A DNA stretch of 64,000 nt from Arthrobacter subterraneus (GTDB taxonomy: Bacteria > Actinomycetota > Actinomycetes > Actinomycetales > Micrococcaceae). Location of the stretch: assembly GCF_900099735.1 (NCBI RefSeq), contig NZ_FNDT01000011.1, positions 46,745-110,744 of the forward strand, in the 5' to 3' direction. Below are positions 56,894 to 64,000 of this stretch, piece by piece. The notes under the pieces are model-generated. The model saw nothing but the letters and a program-made list of their open reading frames with translations. It was not told where the DNA came from and did no database searches. Positions within the stretch are counted from its first letter, which is position 1. Each line of letters opens with the position of its first letter. A program made the translations under genes and the position numbers.

Positions 56894-58497
56894 AGCCACG
56901 TATTCCGTCCGGGCGCGCCGTCGTCGTCATCGGCGGCGGCATCAGCGGTCTCGCCACGGCCGCGCTGCTGGCAACCGAGGGTCACCGGGTCACGGTGCTG
57001 GAGAAGCAGGGCACTGTGGGCGGCCGCGCGTACTCCTGGGAGCAGGACGGATTCCGGTTCGACGCCGGACCCTCCTGGTACCTGATGCCCGAGGTGATCG
57101 ACCACTTCTTCCGGCTGCTCGGCACCTCCGCCGCGGAGCAGCTGGACCTGGTGAAACTCGACCCGGGCTACCGGCTGCTCTCCGAGGGATTCCCGGAGCC
57201 GGTGGACGTTCCCGCCGAGCGCCGCCGCGTGGTGGAACTTTTCGAGCGGCTGGAACCCGGTGCGGGCGCGGGGCTGGAACGGTACCTGGACTCCGCAGCG
57301 GACACCTACACGATGGCCGTCCGCCGGTTCCTCTACTCCACCTTCGAATCGTTCACTTCCCTGCTCACCCCGGACGTGCTCGGACGCCTGCCGCGCCTTG
57401 GCCGCCTGCTGCTGGAACCGCTGCACAGCTACGCCCGGCGCTACGTCACCGATCCCCGGCTGCAGCAGATCCTCGAGTACCCGGCGGTATTCCTCGGCAC
57501 CTCCCCCTTCACCGCCCCGAGCATGTACCACCTGATGAGCCACCTCGACCTCGACGACGGGGTGCTCTACCCGATGGGCGGGTTCGCCCGCCTGGTGGAG
57601 GCCGTTGAACGCCTCGCCCGGGAAGCAGGAGCCACCATCACCACCGACGCCGAGGTCCTCGAGATCGAGACCGCGTCCACCTCATCACGCAGGCGGCCCG
57701 CCGCCGTGCGCGGGGTGCGCTACCGCACGGGCGACGGGGCGGAACACCGTGCGGCGGCCGACGTCGTCGTTTCCGCAGCCGACCTGCACCACACCGAAAC
57801 CGCGCTGCTACCCCGCAACCTGCAGACCTACCCCGAGCGGTACTGGAAGCGCAGCACCGCCGGCCCCAGCGCCCTGCTCCTCTACCTCGGCGTACGCGGC
57901 GAACTGCCGCAGCTGCAGCACCACACGTTGCTGTTCACCGAGGACTGGGAGGAGAACTTCCGGGCGATCTTCGGCAGGACGCCGTTCATCCCCACCCCGG
58001 CGTCGATGTATGTGTGCAAGCCCAGCGCCACGGATCCGGAGGTGGCACCGGAAGGGCACGAGAACGTGTTTGTCCTGGTGCCGATTCCCGCGGATCCCAG
58101 CCTGGGCGGCAGCGGGGGTGAGCGGATGGAGCGCGTTGCCGACGCCGTGATCGGGCAGCTCAGCGAGTGGGCGGGAATCCCCCATCTTGAAGAGCGCATC
58201 GTGCTGCGGCGCAGCTACGGGCCCGCGGATTTCGAGCGGGACTACCACTCCTGGAAGGGCACCTCGCTCGGCCCGGCACACACACTGCAGCAGAGCGCGT
58301 TCTTCCGTGCCGGCAATATCAGCCGCAAGGTCCAGGGCCTGTACTACGCGGGCGGTTCCACCATTCCGGGGATCGGCATTCCCATGTGCCTGATCAGCGC
58401 CGAACTGGTCATCAAGCGGCTGCGCCGGGATACCAGCACCGGGCCGCTGCCTGTCCCGCTCCGCCCGGGCCGGGTCCGCGAAAACACGGTCGCGTGA
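56890..58497 (+). CDS. crtI: phytoene desaturase (CrtI type)
   Basis: A 535-residue FAD-dependent desaturase making lycopene from phytoene. The dinucleotide motif VVIGGGISGLATAALLA is at about residues 12-28, with the GGRAYSWEQDGFRFDAGPSW signature and the C-terminal bacterial-type motif LYYAGGSTIPGIGIPMCLIS. Overlaps crtB by 4 nt, and its TGA shares one base with the crtYe ATG (TGATG). Confidence 0.95.
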   Translation: MKPRIPSGRAVVVIGGGISGLATAALLATEGHRVTVLEKQGTVGGRAYSWEQDGFRFDAGPSWYLMPEVIDHFFRLLGTSAAEQLDLVKLDPGYRLLSEGFPEPVDVPAERRRVVELFERLEPGAGAGLERYLDSAADTYTMAVRRFLYSTFESFTSLLTPDVLGRLPRLGRLLLEPLHSYARRYVTDPRLQQILEYPAVFLGTSPFTAPSMYHLMSHLDLDDGVLYPMGGFARLVEAVERLAREAGATITTDAEVLEIETASTSSRRRPAAVRGVRYRTGDGAEHRAAADVVVSAADLHHTETALLPRNLQTYPERYWKRSTAGPSALLLYLGVRGELPQLQHHTLLFTEDWEENFRAIFGRTPFIPTPASMYVCKPSATDPEVAPEGHENVFVLVPIPADPSLGGSGGERMERVADAVIGQLSEWAGIPHLEERIVLRRSYGPADFERDYHSWKGTSLGPAHTLQQSAFFRAGNISRKVQGLYYAGGSTIPGIGIPMCLISAELVIKRLRRDTSTGPLPVPLRPGRVRENTVA

Positions 58498-58844
58498 TGG
58501 GCGCTGCCTACCTCCTGTTCCTGCTCGCCTCCCTGGGGTGCATGGTCCTGCTGGACCAGCGGCTGCGCCTCTTTTTCTGGCACGACGCCGGCCGGGCGGC
58601 TGCCGTGCTGGTCACCGGGGTGCTGTTCTTCCTTGCCTGGGACCTCGCGGGGATCGGCCTGGGGATCTTCTACCGCGGGCAGACCGACATCATGCTCGGG
58701 ATCACCCTCGCGCCCGAGCTGCCGCTGGAGGAAGCGGTCTTCCTGACGTTCTTCTGCTACCTCGTCATGAACCTGTTCCTGCTGTTCCGCCGGCATTTCG
58801 CCGCGCGGCTGCAGGCGGCTGACAGCGCGGCGGAGCGCCCATGA
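58497..58844 (+). CDS. crtYe: C50 carotenoid epsilon-cyclase subunit CrtYe
   Basis: A 115-residue three-helix membrane subunit of a heterodimeric lycopene-type cyclase. The conserved APELPLEEAVFLTFFCYL segment in helix 3 and DQRLRLFFWHD after helix 1 match CrtYe/CrtYg. With CrtYf it cyclises flavuxanthin to a decaprenoxanthin- or sarcinaxanthin-like product; which ring type cannot be read from sequence. Overlaps crtI by 1 nt and crtYf by 4 nt. Confidence 0.92.
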   Translation: MGAAYLLFLLASLGCMVLLDQRLRLFFWHDAGRAAAVLVTGVLFFLAWDLAGIGLGIFYRGQTDIMLGITLAPELPLEEAVFLTFFCYLVMNLFLLFRRHFAARLQAADSAAERP

Positions 58845-59182
58845 CCTACTGGCTGCTCAACGCGGTGTTCCTCGTTCCGGCCCTCGCGGTCGGTCTCCTC
58901 GCGGTGGCGAAGGTGCCCGGGCCCCGGCGCAAGGCGGCGCTGGCAGCGGCGGGGTGTGCCGCCGTCGTCGTGCTGGTTCTGACTGCCGTGTTCGACAACA
59001 TCATGATCGCCGCGGGCCTGTTCAGCTATGCACCGGACCTGATTTCCGGGCTGTCGGTGGGCCTGGCTCCACTGGAGGATTTCGCGTATCCCGTGGCGGC
59101 CGTGCTGCTGCTGCCCGCCCTGTGGCTGCTCCTCGGCGAGCGCGGACGCAAGCGCAACCGTGAACGGAGGCGGCAGCCGTGA
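58841..59182 (+). CDS. crtYf: C50 carotenoid cyclase subunit CrtYf
   Basis: A 113-residue three-helix membrane subunit. VFDNIMIAAGLFSYAPDLISG and the helix-3 motif APLEDFAYPVAAVLLLP are the family signatures. A strongly basic tail (RGRKRNRERRRQP) faces the cytoplasm. ATGA overlap with crtYe and GTGA overlap with crtEb show strict translational coupling, fitting 1:1 subunit assembly. Confidence 0.92.
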   Translation: MTYWLLNAVFLVPALAVGLLAVAKVPGPRRKAALAAAGCAAVVVLVLTAVFDNIMIAAGLFSYAPDLISGLSVGLAPLEDFAYPVAAVLLLPALWLLLGERGRKRNRERRRQP

Positions 59183-60042
59183 AGACCCTCCGCACCCTGC
59201 TGCTGTCCTCGCGGCCGCTGTCCTGGGTGAACACTGCCTTCCCCTTCGCGGCGGCGTATCTGCTGACGGCGGGGCAGATCGACCTCGCATGGATCATCGG
59301 CACCCTCTACTTCCTCATCCCCTACAACCTGGCGATGTACGGGATCAATGATGTGTTCGACTACGAGTCAGACCTCCTCAATCCGCGCAAGGGCGGCGTC
59401 GAGGGTGCGGTGCTCGACAGGACCATGCACACCATCACGCTCCGTGCCGCGATCGCCACCAACGTGCCGTTCCTCGCGGTGCTGGTGCTCCTCGGCGGAC
59501 CGCTGTCCTGGCTGGTGCTCGCGGTCAGCGTCTTCGCGGTGATCGCGTACAGCGCTCCGCGGCTGCGCTTCAAGGAGCGGCCGTTCCTCGATTCGGTCAC
59601 CTCGAGCACGCACTTTGTCTCCCCTGCGGTCTACGGGCTGGTGCTGGCTCAGGCGGAGTTCACGCCGGCGCTGTGGGCACTGCTCGGCTCGTTTTTCCTC
59701 TGGGGGGTGGCGAGCCAGGCCTTCGGTGCGGTGCAGGACGTGGCGGCCGACCGCGCCGGCGGCATCGCCTCCATCGCGACGGTGACCGGCGGCCGGGCGA
59801 CGGTCCGCTTCGCCATTGCCGCCTACCTGATGAGCGGCGCGCTCATGCTCTTCACCCCCTGGCCAGGGCCGCTGGCGTCCTTCCTGGTGCTCGCCTACGT
59901 GATCAACATTGTTCCGTTCGCGTCCCTGGAGGACGACGACGCCGGCCTCGCCCACCGCGGTTGGGAGCGGTTCCTCTGGCTGAACTACGTGACCGGTTTC
60001 TTCGTGACAATGCTGCTGATCTGGTACGCGGCGATCCGCTGA
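59179..60042 (+). CDS. crtEb: lycopene elongase (UbiA-family prenyltransferase)
   Basis: A 287-residue UbiA-fold enzyme adding two C5 units to lycopene to give C50 flavuxanthin. First Asp motif NDVFDYESDLLNPRKGG (NDxxDxxxD); second Asp-rich motif QDVAADRAGGIASIAT; about eight membrane helices. GTG 59179 overlaps crtYf by 4 nt. Last gene of the crt operon; the resolvase converges 32 nt downstream. Confidence 0.94.
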   Translation: MKTLRTLLLSSRPLSWVNTAFPFAAAYLLTAGQIDLAWIIGTLYFLIPYNLAMYGINDVFDYESDLLNPRKGGVEGAVLDRTMHTITLRAAIATNVPFLAVLVLLGGPLSWLVLAVSVFAVIAYSAPRLRFKERPFLDSVTSSTHFVSPAVYGLVLAQAEFTPALWALLGSFFLWGVASQAFGAVQDVAADRAGGIASIATVTGGRATVRFAIAAYLMSGALMLFTPWPGPLASFLVLAYVINIVPFASLEDDDAGLAHRGWERFLWLNYVTGFFVTMLLIWYAAIR

Positions 60043-60074
60043 CTTGCCTTTCTTCTCCCGAACGGAGGGGCCGC

Positions 60075-60650
60075 TCAGCGGTTGGAGACACGCCGCAGTA
60101 TCTCGCGGTAAATGGTGGTTCGGGAGACGGTGAAGAGTTCGGCCAGTTCCGCCTGGGTGTATTTGTCCTCATCGACCAGCTCGTAGAGGTGCCGACGGCG
60201 GGTTGGAGACAGTTTTGGCTGTTTGCCCCGCAAGCGGCCTTTGGCTTTTGCGACGGCCATGCCCTCACGGGTGCGTGCGCGAATCAGATCGGACTCGAAT
60301 TCGGCGACCATGCCCAGCACGTTGAACATCAAGCGGCCTACCGGGTCGGTGGGATCGTAGACGCTGCTGCCGAGGCTGAGTGAGACGCCTTTGCGCGTGA
60401 GCTCATCAGCGATGTCTCGTGCATCAGGCAGGGAACGTGCGAGGCGGTCGAGTTTGGTGACCACAAGTGTGTCACCGGCGCGGACTGCGGCCATTGCCTG
60501 GAGGAGTCCGGGGCGTGCGCGGTTTGTACCCGTCAACCCGTGGTCGACGTAGATGTAGTCGGCTTCCACTCCGAGGGCGGCCAAACCTTCGCGCTGGATG
60601 GTGAGGTCTTGTTCGTGGGTGGATACGCGAGCGTACCCGATCTTCACCAT
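60075..60650 (-). CDS. serine recombinase (resolvase/invertase family)
   Basis: A 191-residue small serine recombinase. The N-terminal catalytic domain holds the nucleophilic Ser in YARVSTHEQD with LDRLARS; the E-helix region EFESDLIRARTREGM follows. The C-terminal helix-turn-helix is complete (TQAELAELFTVSRTTIYREILRR). ATG 60650. No transposase of a Tn3 element is adjacent, so it is an isolated resolvase or invertase at the edge of accessory DNA. The 213 nt upstream may hold its crossover site, but I could not define one. Confidence 0.93.
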   Translation of the reverse strand: MVKIGYARVSTHEQDLTIQREGLAALGVEADYIYVDHGLTGTNRARPGLLQAMAAVRAGDTLVVTKLDRLARSLPDARDIADELTRKGVSLSLGSSVYDPTDPVGRLMFNVLGMVAEFESDLIRARTREGMAVAKAKGRLRGKQPKLSPTRRRHLYELVDEDKYTQAELAELFTVSRTTIYREILRRVSNR

Positions 60651-60863
60651 TTCAGTGTTCCACTTAACCCACCCTCACGGGGCATTTCACCGTACCGGCT
60701 TTTCGTGCACCGCGAGTGTTTAGGGTGATTTTGTAGGCTTTGTGATTGGGTGTGCGGCGCTGGGGGTTCGGCTTACGACCGTCTATCGGGCCCCGCTGCG
60801 CAGGAAGGGTCAGCCTGACTCTCCCGCTCGTGTCTGCTATTTAGTTGGCGATACTGTTGCGTC

Positions 60864-61403
60864 GTGACGAACAGCTATGACCAGAGCGATTTGAACATCT
60901 ACGGTGCCGAGGATGACTTCGAGATGGACGCCATCCTCGATGCGCTGGACGAGGCGACTTCGTCGATAACGCTCGACTCCGCTGAGCCTGCGGGCAAGGA
61001 TTGGAGTCGGCTCCTTGTGGCGCCGAGACGTGCTGCAAGTGGCTTGACCCGCGCGGATCTGCCGAATGAGCCGGGGGTTTACCTGTGGTCGCGTGGTGGG
61101 GTTCCGCAGTATGTCCGTACGGCGACGAGTCTGCAGAAGCGGCTCTCGACGCACCTTGGCGGAGGTGTGAGCCTTGCGGGATCTTCGTTGCGTCGGAATG
61201 TATGTGAGCTGCTGTTTCAGATCCCGCCCAATGTCACGGGCAATCCGAACCGGCAGAAGGTGACGGCTGGGCAGGCGACAGCGATTCGGAGCTGGTTGCT
61301 GGGCTGTGATGTTTCCTGGCTCCGAGCGCGTACTGAGCGTGACGCTGCCGCGTTGGAGGCTCGGCTTCGGCATGTATTTCGGCCGCCGTTGAACCGGGTG
61401 TAG
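60864..61403 (+). CDS. stand-alone GIY-YIG domain protein
   Basis: A 179-residue protein with an acidic N-terminus (about 50 residues) and a C-terminal GIY-YIG-like nuclease domain. The two motifs read GVYLW and PQYVR, followed by the conserved Arg in LQKRLSTHL, Glu in the helix RDAAALEARLRH, and Asn in PPLNRV at the very end. All catalytic positions appear filled. GTG 60864 is preceded by GATACT 8 nt upstream. Role unknown; a restriction or mobile-element nuclease fits the surroundings. Confidence 0.75.
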   Translation: MTNSYDQSDLNIYGAEDDFEMDAILDALDEATSSITLDSAEPAGKDWSRLLVAPRRAASGLTRADLPNEPGVYLWSRGGVPQYVRTATSLQKRLSTHLGGGVSLAGSSLRRNVCELLFQIPPNVTGNPNRQKVTAGQATAIRSWLLGCDVSWLRARTERDAAALEARLRHVFRPPLNRV

Positions 61404-61564
61404 CCCTCAAGCTACGGACAGCGAGGCCACCGCGGCCATTCGCGCCTATCGGGCGATACCGCATCCCTCTCGTCGGTCCAGAACCATTGCTTGAAGCTGT
61501 TAAGCGAAGCTGGTCAGGCCTACACTCGGAGGATCACGGCGGTTGCGAGGGGAAGCGGCACATC

Positions 61565-61771
61565 ATGAAGAAGTGGTCCAAGCCGGCACGGATCTTGTTT
61601 TGGCTCGCAGTGGCACTAATCGCTTTTATCGTCTTGCGAATGATCCTGGGTGACTCAGCTTGGTTCGTGGCTGCTATTCCGGGATACATCTTCGTGGGCT
61701 ACATGGCGAACCTCGGGGTGCAGCAGGTTCGCCATCCGCCGAGCTCCGAGCCAGGGGATGCAGCCAAGTAG
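61565..61771 (+). CDS. small two-helix membrane protein (hypothetical)
   Basis: A 68-residue protein with two hydrophobic helices (ILFWLAVALIAFIVLRMIL and SAWFVAAIPGYIFVGYMANL) and a polar C-terminus. ATG 61565 has GAGGGGAAG 8 nt upstream, favouring it over an in-frame start 26 codons earlier. No family recognised. Confidence 0.6.
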   Translation: MKKWSKPARILFWLAVALIAFIVLRMILGDSAWFVAAIPGYIFVGYMANLGVQQVRHPPSSEPGDAAK

Positions 61772-61883
61772 GAACCGACTTTGCACGTGTTCGGTGAGGG
61801 ATCCGGATGGTTCTGTCAGCTCCCACTGCAGCAACGGGCGCGTTGCAGAAGCTCCGGCTGTGCTCCTTAACGCAATTCAGTTC

Positions 61884-62642
61884 TTAGATCGTCGGCGGAA
61901 CTCGTTCAGCAGCCGTTCTTACATATGGAAGCAGTTCGGGCCAAGCCATGGAGCTGAACCCCCAGGTCGCGAAGATGGGGTCGATGGACTCGCTCTTCGC
62001 TTGTAGAAGCTTCAGTTCGCTGGTTTTCGGTAAGGGCCGTGGGACACAGAATTGGAAATACTTCCAGCCCAACATCGCTGGATTGTTGGCAGGTATAGGG
62101 TCGAGGGCTGCTGCGTTCTGTAGCTCGTCCTCGCCGCCGTTCCATTCCAGTACCGTGTAGAGCGGATATTCTCCTTTGGAGTCTTTCACTGTGCCGACTA
62201 CGCGGAGGAGCAGTCGAGCGGATCCTTCAATATAGAGCTGGTGATCTCCCGCGACTCGGTCAGTCGTGCGATAGGTTCGCTTTCGAAACCGTTTGGGAGG
62301 CCGCGGCTCGGTCAATAGTTTCTCCCTCAACTTAGTTAGGGCCGAACGTCGCTTAGGCACATCCTGAGGTGCCCACCGTTCGTACTCGGATGGAGACTCG
62401 GTGATTTCAAGGGCGACCTTCATAACTTCTGGGGTGACGTGCCCCGAGGCGTGCTGGGCGGCGGCTAAACCCAGCCAGACGTCGTTATTGTCTGGGTCTA
62501 GCCGGTCATCGAAGCAGTACTCATCAAGAATTTTCTCGACTACTTCATCCAAAGGCAGTCCATCTCCGACATGCTTCGCGAAGTCCTCGCGCACATCGCG
62601 GGATGTGTCATTGCTGAAAATGCCGGTGCCCCAGGCGCCCAT
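61884..62642 (-). CDS. DUF4259 domain protein
   Basis: A 252-residue protein. The N-terminus MGAWGTGIFSNDTSRDVREDF is the hallmark of DUF4259, and the first 110 residues are helical (DEVVEKILDEY, LGLAAAQHASGHVTPEV). The C-terminal half (YPLYTVLEWNGGEDE, LGWKYFQFCVPRPLP) is unassigned. Base composition is clearly less GC-rich than in the rest of the window, suggesting recent transfer. ATG 62642 has GGGGG 8 nt upstream. Function unknown. Confidence 0.8.
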   Translation of the reverse strand: MGAWGTGIFSNDTSRDVREDFAKHVGDGLPLDEVVEKILDEYCFDDRLDPDNNDVWLGLAAAQHASGHVTPEVMKVALEITESPSEYERWAPQDVPKRRSALTKLREKLLTEPRPPKRFRKRTYRTTDRVAGDHQLYIEGSARLLLRVVGTVKDSKGEYPLYTVLEWNGGEDELQNAAALDPIPANNPAMLGWKYFQFCVPRPLPKTSELKLLQAKSESIDPIFATWGFSSMAWPELLPYVRTAAERVPPTI

Positions 62643-62828
62643 CAAACCCCCAACTTCGATAGCTATTCTCGGTGCCGTTCGTCCACCGCTCCTGAGCCAA
62701 CAATATTGCGGCGCTCGACCAACCCGCCGTTAGGACCCTCCAGAGAAAGACGCCGGAATGAATCGAACGCTGAGGGATCCTGCGGACGCGTATCGGATAT
62801 GATTGGGTCCCGGTTAGCAGTCCAGTGG

Positions 62829-63674
62829 CTATGCGATAGCTAGTTGATTTTTCTGCGTCCAGATGTCCCAGTACTGTTTCGGCGTCATGCCGTCGAGGGA
62901 CCCGTGGGGCCGTTCATGATTGTAGATGTTCTTCCATTCCTCGGCCAAGTACTTCGCTTCGGCCATGGTGTCGATGATTTCCCCAGTGAGTTGTTCCCTT
63001 CTGAATTGGGCGTTGAATGACTCGGCGAACCCGTTCTGCCAAGGCGATCCCGGGTCAATGAACGCAGTATCTACCCCGGCAGTGGCGCACCAGTTGACCA
63101 GCGCTGCGGCGGTGAATTCCGGTCCGTTATCGGAGCGCACATAGGTTGGGGTGACGCCGGTTTCGGCGATGATGTCCTCCAGCACCGCGACTACATCGGT
63201 GGCGGTGAAGGACCTGCGCGGAACGATGGCCAGGGCGGTCCGGGTGTACTCGTCAATGACGTTGAAGAACCGGACATGCCTCCCGCAGGAGGTCACATCG
63301 GATTGGAAGTCGAAGCTGATCACGTGCATCGGGTATTCGGCCTTCAGCCGCTTCTGCTCCCCGGCGCCGGGCCCGGTGCGGCGACGCTTACGCGCCTTCG
63401 GCTTGCACGTCAGTCCCTCGGCCCGCCAGAGCCGGCGCACCCGCTTAGCGTTGAGCACCACGCCAGCCCACTCCGGCTGGGCCAGCAGATGCCAACGAGC
63501 CTTCCGCCACCCCCACGCCGGATGCTTCGCGGCCACCGCCCGCAACGCCGCACGCAGCCGAGCTTCCTCGAAACTAACCACCGGCCGTGCCTTACGCAAA
63601 GCGGAACGATTCTGCCCCAGCACCTTGCACGCGAATCTCTCGGACGCCCCGAATTTCTCCACCGCCATGCGCAC
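62829..63674 (-). CDS. IS3 family transposase OrfB (DDE integrase core)
   Basis: A 281-residue catalytic part. HTH_21-like segment at residues 35-80 (ALRAVAAKHPAWGWRKARWHL), then the rve DDE core: first Asp in VISFDFQSD, second Asp in YVRSDNGPEF, Glu in GFAESFNAQFRREQ, plus the terminal NHERPHGSLDGMTP. It is normally made as an OrfAB fusion by -1 frameshifting at 63704-63710, entering upstream of the GTG used here as the nominal start. Intact, so the element may be active. Confidence 0.92.
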   Translation of the reverse strand: MRMAVEKFGASERFACKVLGQNRSALRKARPVVSFEEARLRAALRAVAAKHPAWGWRKARWHLLAQPEWAGVVLNAKRVRRLWRAEGLTCKPKARKRRRTGPGAGEQKRLKAEYPMHVISFDFQSDVTSCGRHVRFFNVIDEYTRTALAIVPRRSFTATDVVAVLEDIIAETGVTPTYVRSDNGPEFTAAALVNWCATAGVDTAFIDPGSPWQNGFAESFNAQFRREQLTGEIIDTMAEAKYLAEEWKNIYNHERPHGSLDGMTPKQYWDIWTQKNQLAIA

Positions 63675-63697
63675 TGCACGCCGGCGAGGTTCGGGGC

Positions 63698-63976
63698 TCA
63701 GAATTTTCCCTTAGCCACCTCATTCAGTATGTCGATGGCCAGTTCTTTCTCCGCCAGCAACCGCTTCAGCCGGGCGTTTTCCTTCTCCAAGTCCTTGACC
63801 GCTTTGGTTTGGGCTGCGTTCTGCTCGGAGCCGTACTGCTGCAGCCACCGGTACCAGGTTGCCTCGGTGACCTGCAGCTCCTTGATGACCTCGATCATCG
63901 GCTTGCCGTCATTGAGCATTTTCTGCCCCTGCCGGACCTTCGCGACGACCTGATCCGGGGTATGCCTACGTGCCAT
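63698..63976 (-). CDS. IS3 family transposase OrfA
   Basis: A 92-residue DNA-binding partner. Helix-turn-helix region VAKVRQGQKMLNDGKPMIEV followed by ATWYRWLQQYG, then a leucine-zipper coiled coil (KDLEKENARLKRLLAEKELA) for multimerisation. It ends VAKGKF-TGA, with the slippery heptamer overlapping the last codons. ATG 63976. Confidence 0.93.
   Translation of the reverse strand: MARRHTPDQVVAKVRQGQKMLNDGKPMIEVIKELQVTEATWYRWLQQYGSEQNAAQTKAVKDLEKENARLKRLLAEKELAIDILNEVAKGKF
63704..63710 (-). promoter_or_regulatory. programmed -1 ribosomal frameshift site G_GGA_AAA
   Basis: On the - strand the orfA frame reads AAG GGA AAA TTC TGA. The heptamer G GGA AAA fits X XXY YYZ exactly, and a -1 slip continues as ATT CTG AGC into the orfB frame, giving the OrfAB transposase. 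Confidence 0.85.
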
Positions 63977-64000
63977 AATCTGTGAATTTCCTCCTGCACC

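Larger units (their letters stand above)
62829..64000 (-). mobile_element. IS3-family insertion sequence (partial at window edge)
   Basis: Contains orfA and orfB in overlapping phases with a programmed frameshift site. The left boundary lies somewhere between the DUF4259 start (62642) and the orfB stop (62829); the right end with its terminal repeat is at or beyond 64000. No inverted repeats could be confirmed from one side. Confidence 0.85.

Noticed and set aside
60075..64000. Prophage or Tn3 transposon
   Set aside because: A lone small serine recombinase with no large transposase, capsid, terminase or portal genes does not support either.

Overview
The window looks like chromosome of a high-GC Gram-positive bacterium of the Micrococcaceae, most like Arthrobacter or a close relative. 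This is inferred from the GC-rich, strongly codon-biased genes, the C50-carotenoid operon (crtB-crtI-crtYe-crtYf-crtEb with idi), an Lhr helicase overlapping a Nei-type glycosylase, a GTP-type PEP carboxykinase, and many TANNNT boxes 6-8 nt ahead of start codons (leaderless mRNAs). No rRNA, CRISPR array or replication origin is visible.

Layout. 1-32 kb is mostly housekeeping: a broken S9 peptidase, three tRNA genes (Ser-GCU, Arg-ACG, Ser-CGA), RecQ with an added phosphoribosyltransferase-like end, phosphohexomutase, pckG, a flavin disulfide reductase, upp/tadA, an AbiEi/DUF559 gene between inverted 53-bp repeats, rlmH, a YcnI-type copper locus, Lhr-Nei2, membrane proteins, a small acyl-CoA oxidation pair and a GH76 hydrolase.

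32.4-54.3 kb is the centre of interest: a self-contained catabolic island of 19 genes. It holds an Ehu-type ABC importer (ehuBCDA), EutA, a DoeA/EutD-type ectoine hydrolase, an M20 deacylase, two PLP aminotransferases, a semialdehyde dehydrogenase, an MHS-family symporter, RidA, alanine dehydrogenase, a DUF3830-amidase pair, a second EutA-like protein lacking one catalytic Cys, and two D-2-hydroxyacid dehydrogenases of different types. Seven copies of a palindrome ATTGTNNACAAT lie in six promoter regions of the island, including that of its own FCD-type GntR regulator. Four of these regions also hold a CRP/GlxR-like TGTGA-N6-TCACA site, one directly touching the GntR operator. The simplest reading is uptake of ectoine, hydroxyectoine or a related cyclic osmolyte, ring opening, deacetylation, transamination and oxidation towards aspartate, with repression lifted by an intermediate and carbon-source input. 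The gene set and regulator type differ from the proteobacterial ehu/eut/doe clusters.

54.3-60 kb carries a small orphan gene, a GT2 glycosyltransferase, idi and the translationally coupled crt operon, which has no crtE but starts with a 29-codon ORF. 60-64 kb is accessory DNA: a serine recombinase, a GIY-YIG protein, a DUF4259 protein and an IS3-family element with a canonical G_GGA_AAA frameshift site that runs off the window.
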